64,000 nucleotides of DNA from Actinokineospora sp. NBRC 105648. Its GTDB lineage: Bacteria > Actinomycetota > Actinomycetes > Mycobacteriales > Pseudonocardiaceae. The translations under genes were made by a program, and so were the position numbers. A model generated the notes under the pieces. It searched no databases. It was given only the letters and a program-made list of their open reading frames with translations, and was not told the origin of the DNA. Location of the stretch: assembly GCF_030269645.1 (NCBI RefSeq), contig NZ_BSTR01000002.1, forward strand, positions 248,001-312,000, given 5' to 3'. Shown one piece after another: positions 60,742-64,000 of this stretch (positions are counted from its first letter, which is position 1; each line of letters opens with the position of its first letter).

Positions 60742-61075
60742 CATCCACCTGGTCGACCTGGACCCGAGCCGGGGCTCGGAGGCCGACAAGGTCCGCCCGG
60801 CGGTGATCGTCAGCAACGACGCCGCCAACCAGGTCGCCCAGCGCACCGGTCGCGGCGTGGTCACCGTCGTGCCGATCACCTCCAACACCGCGCGGGTCTT
60901 CCCGTTCCAGGTCCTGCTGCCCGGGCTCGACTGCGGCCTGCTCGCCGACTCCAAGGCGCAGGCCGAGCAGGTGCGCTCGATCGCCACCGGCCGGGTGCGC
61001 AGGCGGCTCGGCCGGGTGCCGCCCGCGCTGCTCAAGGACGTCGACGAGGCGCTGCGGGTGCACCTGGGGCTCTGA
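60728..61075 (+). CDS. MazF/PemK-family toxin endoribonuclease
   Basis: 115 residues. MRRGDIHLVDLDPSRGSEADKVRPAVIVSNDAANQ gives the conserved RGD-x-L and RPAVIVSND segments. RGVVTVVPITSNTARVFPFQVLLP and LLADSKAQAEQVRSIATGRVRRRLG give the active-site Arg/Thr region and the Q-x-R-x-I motif. It cleaves mRNA at short sequence motifs when not bound by the antitoxin. All key elements look intact. Confidence 0.92.
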   Translation: MRRGDIHLVDLDPSRGSEADKVRPAVIVSNDAANQVAQRTGRGVVTVVPITSNTARVFPFQVLLPGLDCGLLADSKAQAEQVRSIATGRVRRRLGRVPPALLKDVDEALRVHLGL

Positions 61076-61184
61076 GCCCGCCAACCCTGTGCGCTCCCTG
61101 TGAATACCCGGAACGGGTGAACCACCCGCCGCGCGCCCACGTAGCCCCCGGTGTATCCCTGAACTGATCCCGAGGAGGCCAAGC

Positions 61185-61715
61185 GTGACTGTTGTCGATC
61201 CCACCACTCGACCTGCGGCGGTCCACGAGCCCGAGGCGCGCAGCAGGCGCCAGGTGCTGTGCGGACTGATGGTGGCCCTGGTCGCCCCTGGGGCGCTGGT
61301 CGCCGCCTGCGGCGACTCCGGCTCGTCGAACGGCTCGGCGGGCACGACCACCGGTGGCGCGGCGGGTACGACCGGCGGTGCCACCACGGGTGGCTCCACC
61401 GGCGGGTCCACCGGCGGTACGACCGGCGCCCTGAGCACCCTGTCGGCGATCCCCGACGGTGGCGGCGTGCTGGTCGACAACCCGTCCGGCGGCAAGGTCC
61501 TGCTGGTCCGCGCGGGCAGCACGGTGAAGGGCTTCGACCCCACCTGCCCGCACCAGGGCGCCACCGTCGACCCGCCCAAGGACGGCGTGATCACCTGTCC
61601 GCGGCACTTCAGCACCTTCGACGCGTCCACCGGCGACCGCAAGAGCGGCCAGGCGCAGACCGGGCTCAAGACCATCGCGGTGAAGGTCAGCGGTGACAAC
61701 GTGGTTCTTGGCTGA
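61185..61715 (+). CDS. Rieske [2Fe-2S] lipoprotein, probably Tat-exported
   Basis: 176 residues from GTG 61185. The N-terminus has a twin-arginine pair (SRRQVL) and a lipobox VAAC, so it is probably Tat-exported and lipidated. A long Gly/Thr/Ser linker (TTGGAAGTTGGATTGGSTGG) precedes the Rieske domain with CPHQGATV and CPRHFSTFD, the C-x-H and C-x2-H cluster ligands. It should carry electrons at the membrane surface; the partner is not encoded here. The cluster loop reads CPRH rather than the common CPCH, so no extra disulfide Cys is present in that loop. Confidence 0.9.
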   Translation: MTVVDPTTRPAAVHEPEARSRRQVLCGLMVALVAPGALVAACGDSGSSNGSAGTTTGGAAGTTGGATTGGSTGGSTGGTTGALSTLSAIPDGGGVLVDNPSGGKVLLVRAGSTVKGFDPTCPHQGATVDPPKDGVITCPRHFSTFDASTGDRKSGQAQTGLKTIAVKVSGDNVVLG

Positions 61716-61779
61716 GTTCTGGGCTGAGTTCTCGGCTGAGCGGTGGGCCGAGTACTCGGGCTGAGTGCTCGGCCGACCG
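61710..61779 (+). repeat. Degenerate 12-bp tandem repeat spanning the Rieske stop codon
   Basis: About six copies of GGCTGAGTTCTC-like units: 61710 GGCTGAGTTCTG, 61722 GGCTGAGTTCTC, 61734 GGCTGAG, 61746 GGCCGAGTACTC, 61759 GGCTGAGTGCTC, 61771 GGCCGACC. The stop codon of the Rieske gene lies in the first unit. Confidence 0.8.
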
Positions 61780-61788
61780 TGTTCCCAA

Positions 61789-61826
61789 CCCTGGTCGGAG
61801 GCCGCGAAAAGTGCCTCCGACCAGGG
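61789..61826 (+). terminator. 14-bp hairpin after the Rieske gene
   Basis: CCCTGGTCGGAGGC (61789-61802), loop CGCGAAAAGT, GCCTCCGACCAGGG (61813-61826). Perfect stem, no T-tract. Confidence 0.7.
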
Positions 61827-61949
61827 GGAACCCCTAGGATTAGGGGTGCTCCGGATGGCCCGGGAGTGCGGCCGTTCGGGTTATGGATTCACCGGATCAG
61901 CGGTGGTTGGGTCAGGACCAACCGCTCACCGCAGACCCGGAGGCCCGCC

Positions 61950-63014
61950 ATGCCGTCCACCCGCTTGTTGGGCCTCGCCGTCGCCGCCGTGGCGGCGCTG
62001 GGGCTCGCCGTGCCGCCCGCGGGCGCCACGCCACCGGTCCCCGCCGGGCCGTCCGGCCCCGCGATCGGCCTGGACGACCGGCCCACCGCCGTGGTGTCGC
62101 TGGGCGACAGCGCGATCTCGGGCGAGGGCGCGGGCGACTACGAGCCCGGCACCCGCGGCGAGAACGGCGACTGGTGCCACCGCTCGCCCAACGCGCTGAT
62201 CCACAAGACCGCGCTCGCCCAGCGCACGGTGAACCTGGCCTGCTCGGGCGCCAACGCGGCCAACGTCTCGCTGGCCGACACCACGCACTACACCGAGGGC
62301 TCCCAGGCCCGCAGGCTGATCGAGGTGGCCAGGGCGAACCGGGTCACCGCGGTGGTGCTCCAGGTCGGCGCCAACGACGACCCGGCCTTCACCGACTCGA
62401 TCGTGGGCTGCATCAAGAAGTGGCTCAACCCGTTCGGCTCCGGCTGCGCGGCGACCCTGCGCACCCAGTGGCCCCAGCGCCTCGCGGCGATGGCGCCCAA
62501 GGTCGAGGTGGCCGTCAACGACATCAAGAGCGCCCTGCGCCAGGCCGGTTACGCCGACGGCTCCTACCGGGTCGTGGTCACCTCGTACGCCTCCCCGGTC
62601 ACCGAGAAGATGGACGAGATCGCCCACGGCCCCCAGGGCTGCCCCCTGCGCCTGGCCGACGCCGCCTACGGCCGCACCGAGGCGGTCCCGCAGTTCGGCG
62701 ACGCCTTCCGCGGCGTGGCGGCCCGGACCGGGGTGTCCTTCCTGGACTTCTCCCGCGCCACCGAGGGCCACGAGGCGTGCAGCGGCAACGCGGACAAGAG
62801 CGGGGAGTGGCAGAACCGGATCACCGTCGACCCCTACGCCTGGGCCTACGGCGGCCTGGACGCGGTCGGCATCCACATGGCCCAGCAGTCCTTCCACCCC
62901 AACGCCACCGGCCACGCCCAGCTCGGCCGCTGCGTCACCGAGTTCGTCACCTCGGGCTCCCAGTCCGCCCGCTGCCTGGTCGGCGCCGACGGCAACCTCC
63001 ACGCGGTCGCCTGA
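61950..63014 (+). CDS. Secreted SGNH/GDSL hydrolase
   Basis: 354 residues from ATG 61950 (CCGGAGG six bases upstream). A signal peptide ([26 protein letters not shown]) is followed by block [21 protein letters not shown] with the catalytic Ser. Block II-like [12 protein letters not shown], block [16 protein letters not shown] and block [19 protein letters not shown] with the catalytic His complete the site. Cys residues (WCHRS, LACSG, GCIKK, GCAAT) suggest disulfides. It should be an extracellular esterase or lipase; the substrate is unknown. Confidence 0.9.
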   Translation: MPSTRLLGLAVAAVAALGLAVPPAGATPPVPAGPSGPAIGLDDRPTAVVSLGDSAISGEGAGDYEPGTRGENGDWCHRSPNALIHKTALAQRTVNLACSGANAANVSLADTTHYTEGSQARRLIEVARANRVTAVVLQVGANDDPAFTDSIVGCIKKWLNPFGSGCAATLRTQWPQRLAAMAPKVEVAVNDIKSALRQAGYADGSYRVVVTSYASPVTEKMDEIAHGPQGCPLRLADAAYGRTEAVPQFGDAFRGVAARTGVSFLDFSRATEGHEACSGNADKSGEWQNRITVDPYAWAYGGLDAVGIHMAQQSFHPNATGHAQLGRCVTEFVTSGSQSARCLVGADGNLHAVA

Positions 63015-63029
63015 GGCCCGGTCCGGCCC

Positions 63030-63067
63030 GGTCGACCACCCGCCCCGCCCCGGGCGGGTGGTCGACC
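63030..63067. terminator. 16-bp perfect hairpin after the SGNH hydrolase gene
   Basis: GGTCGACCACCCGCCC (63030-63045), loop CGCCCC, GGGCGGGTGGTCGACC (63052-63067). Confidence 0.78.
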
Positions 63068-63142
63068 ACCGGGCCCGACCCCGAGCGGGGCCACGGGGTT
63101 CCACCCGTTCGCCCGACCGCTGGGGGCGGGCGGCCGCGATCG

Positions 63143-63165
63143 TTGTCGGTGGGCGCCCGTAGGGT
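63143..63165 (+). promoter_or_regulatory. PafBC-type DNA-damage promoter of uvrC
   Basis: TTGTCGGTG (63143-63151), eight bases, TAGGGT (63160-63165), an exact match to tTGTCRGTG-N8-TAnnnT. The GTG start of uvrC lies at 63173, where transcription should begin, so the mRNA is probably leaderless. Confidence 0.87.
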
Positions 63166-63172
63166 TGTCACC

Positions 63173-64000
63173 GTGGCCGACCCGTCCACCTACCGACCGT
63201 CTCCCGGCACCATCCCGGACGCGCCTGGCGTGTACAAGTTCCGTGATCCTGGTGGCCGGGTGATCTACGTCGGCAAGGCGAAGAGCTTGCGCGGCAGGCT
63301 GAACTCCTACTTCGCCGACATCTCCTCGCTGCACCCGCGCACCCGCCAGATGGTGACCACCGCGGGTGGTGTCGAGTGGACCGTGGTGTCCACCGAGGTC
63401 GAGGCGCTGCAGCTGGAATACAACTGGATCAAGGAGTTCGACCCGCGGTTCAACGTCCGCTACCGCGACGACAAGTCCTACCCGGTGCTGGCTGTCACGG
63501 TGAACGAGGAGTACCCGCGGCTGCACGTCTACCGCGGTCCGCGCAAGAAGGGCGTGCGGTACTTCGGCCCGTACGCGCACGCCTGGGCCATCAGGGAGAC
63601 CCTCGACCTGCTGCTGCGCGTCTTCCCGGCGCGCACCTGCTCCAAGGGCGTGTTCCAGCGGCACGGCCAGATCGGGCGGCCCTGCCTGCTCGGCTACATC
63701 GACAAGTGCTCGGCGCCGTGCGTCGGTCGGGTGAGCGCGGCCGAGCACCGGGAGATCGTCGAGGACTTCTGCGACTTCCTCTCCGGCCGCACCGACGCGA
63801 TGGTCCGCCGGCTGGAGAAGGACATGTCCGCCGCCGCCGAGGACCTGCAGTTCGAGCGGGCGGCCCGGCTGCGCGACGACATCGGGGCGCTGCGCCGGGC
63901 GATGGAGAAGCAGGCCGTGGTGCTCGGCGACGGCACCGACGCCGATGTGGTGGCCTTCGCCTTCGACGAGCTCGAGGCCGCCGTCCAGGTGTTCCACGTG
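63173..64000 (+). CDS. uvrC: Excinuclease ABC subunit C (3' part beyond the window)
   Basis: 276 codons visible from GTG 63173 to the window end. The GIY-YIG domain is clear: [36 protein letters not shown], then [31 protein letters not shown]. The Cys-rich region ([34 protein letters not shown]) and the start of the UVR helical domain ([28 protein letters not shown]) follow. The RNase H-like nuclease half and the HhH tail are outside. UvrC makes both incisions in nucleotide-excision repair after UvrA/UvrB mark the lesion. Confidence 0.97.
   Translation, partial: MADPSTYRPSPGTIPDAPGVYKFRDPGGRVIYVGKAKSLRGRLNSYFADISSLHPRTRQMVTTAGGVEWTVVSTEVEALQLEYNWIKEFDPRFNVRYRDDKSYPVLAVTVNEEYPRLHVYRGPRKKGVRYFGPYAHAWAIRETLDLLLRVFPARTCSKGVFQRHGQIGRPCLLGYIDKCSAPCVGRVSAAEHREIVEDFCDFLSGRTDAMVRRLEKDMSAAAEDLQFERAARLRDDIGALRRAMEKQAVVLGDGTDADVVAFAFDELEAAVQVFHV

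Overview
The window is high-GC DNA with dense GTG/ATG-started genes, short or overlapping junctions, a mycothiol-type maleylpyruvate isomerase, mycobacteria-like gene order (uvrA near infC-rpmI-rplT-trmH and pheST; rpe-ribD-ribE-ribBA-ribH-PH protein near uvrC) and actinobacterial DNA-damage promoters. This points to a chromosomal segment of an actinobacterium, most likely of the Pseudonocardiaceae (Actinokineospora/Saccharothrix/Lentzea-like). The genus is inference. I saw no tRNA, rRNA, insertion sequence or CRISPR array. Layout: 1-8 kb holds a truncated GAF/ANTAR regulator, a soluble PAS two-component pair, a secreted endonuclease I-type nuclease, small DUF proteins and an SF1 helicase. 7.5-10.7 kb is a TetR regulator divergent from a short UvrA-like ATPase of the DrrC (drug self-resistance) type, with a paired palindromic operator between them. 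10.7-13.8 kb holds a protein of unknown function, an S33 peptidase and a DUF4262 protein. 14.0-20.5 kb is the most accessory-looking block: a membrane-anchored Mrr-type nuclease, divergent from a VWA / PP2C / kinase-HhH operon resembling a TerY-P phospho-signalling triad, followed by a DUF5710-HNH protein and a beta-family protein. This is a candidate stress or defence system. 20.7-26.7 kb: MBL hydrolase, acyltransferase, maleylpyruvate isomerase and uvrA, the last with a PafBC-type promoter. 26.7-27.3 kb is a 0.66-kb non-coding stretch with a 25-bp perfect inverted repeat and diverged 80-bp tandem repeats. Immediately after it comes a 54-codon gene overlapping a leader-binding/YcaO fusion gene, a possible RiPP system. 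29.3-36.5 kb: secreted phytase-like propeller, lipoprotein, membrane protein, DctA transporter and its divergent DcuS/DctR-type two-component system. 36.5-39.4 kb: DUF1844 gene and the translation operon infC-rpmI-rplT-trmH with a structured leader; infC starts with ATC and trmH apparently with CTG. 39.6-44.5 kb: ABC ATPase remnant, then an Hsp90-like/TPR gene pair. 44.7-49.2 kb: pheST and a decayed beta-propeller gene. 49.4-54.8 kb: secreted tripeptidyl-aminopeptidase-like hydrolase, an AlkD-like DNA glycosylase gene with a PafBC-type promoter, an animal-type haem peroxidase, Nudix and MOSC genes. 54.9-61.1 kb: D-amino-acid oxidase-like gene, rpe and the riboflavin operon, a PH-domain protein and a MazEF-type toxin-antitoxin pair. 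61.2-64 kb: Rieske lipoprotein, secreted SGNH hydrolase and uvrC (cut by the window end), again behind a PafBC-type promoter. How parts work together: uvrA, alkD and uvrC carry the same TGTCGGTG-N8-TAnnnT promoter, so nucleotide-excision and alkylation repair are probably induced together by DNA damage. The rib genes make FMN/FAD precursors, and infC/rpmI/rplT/trmH/pheST serve translation. The two two-component systems and the TetR/UvrA-like pair are self-contained sensing modules.
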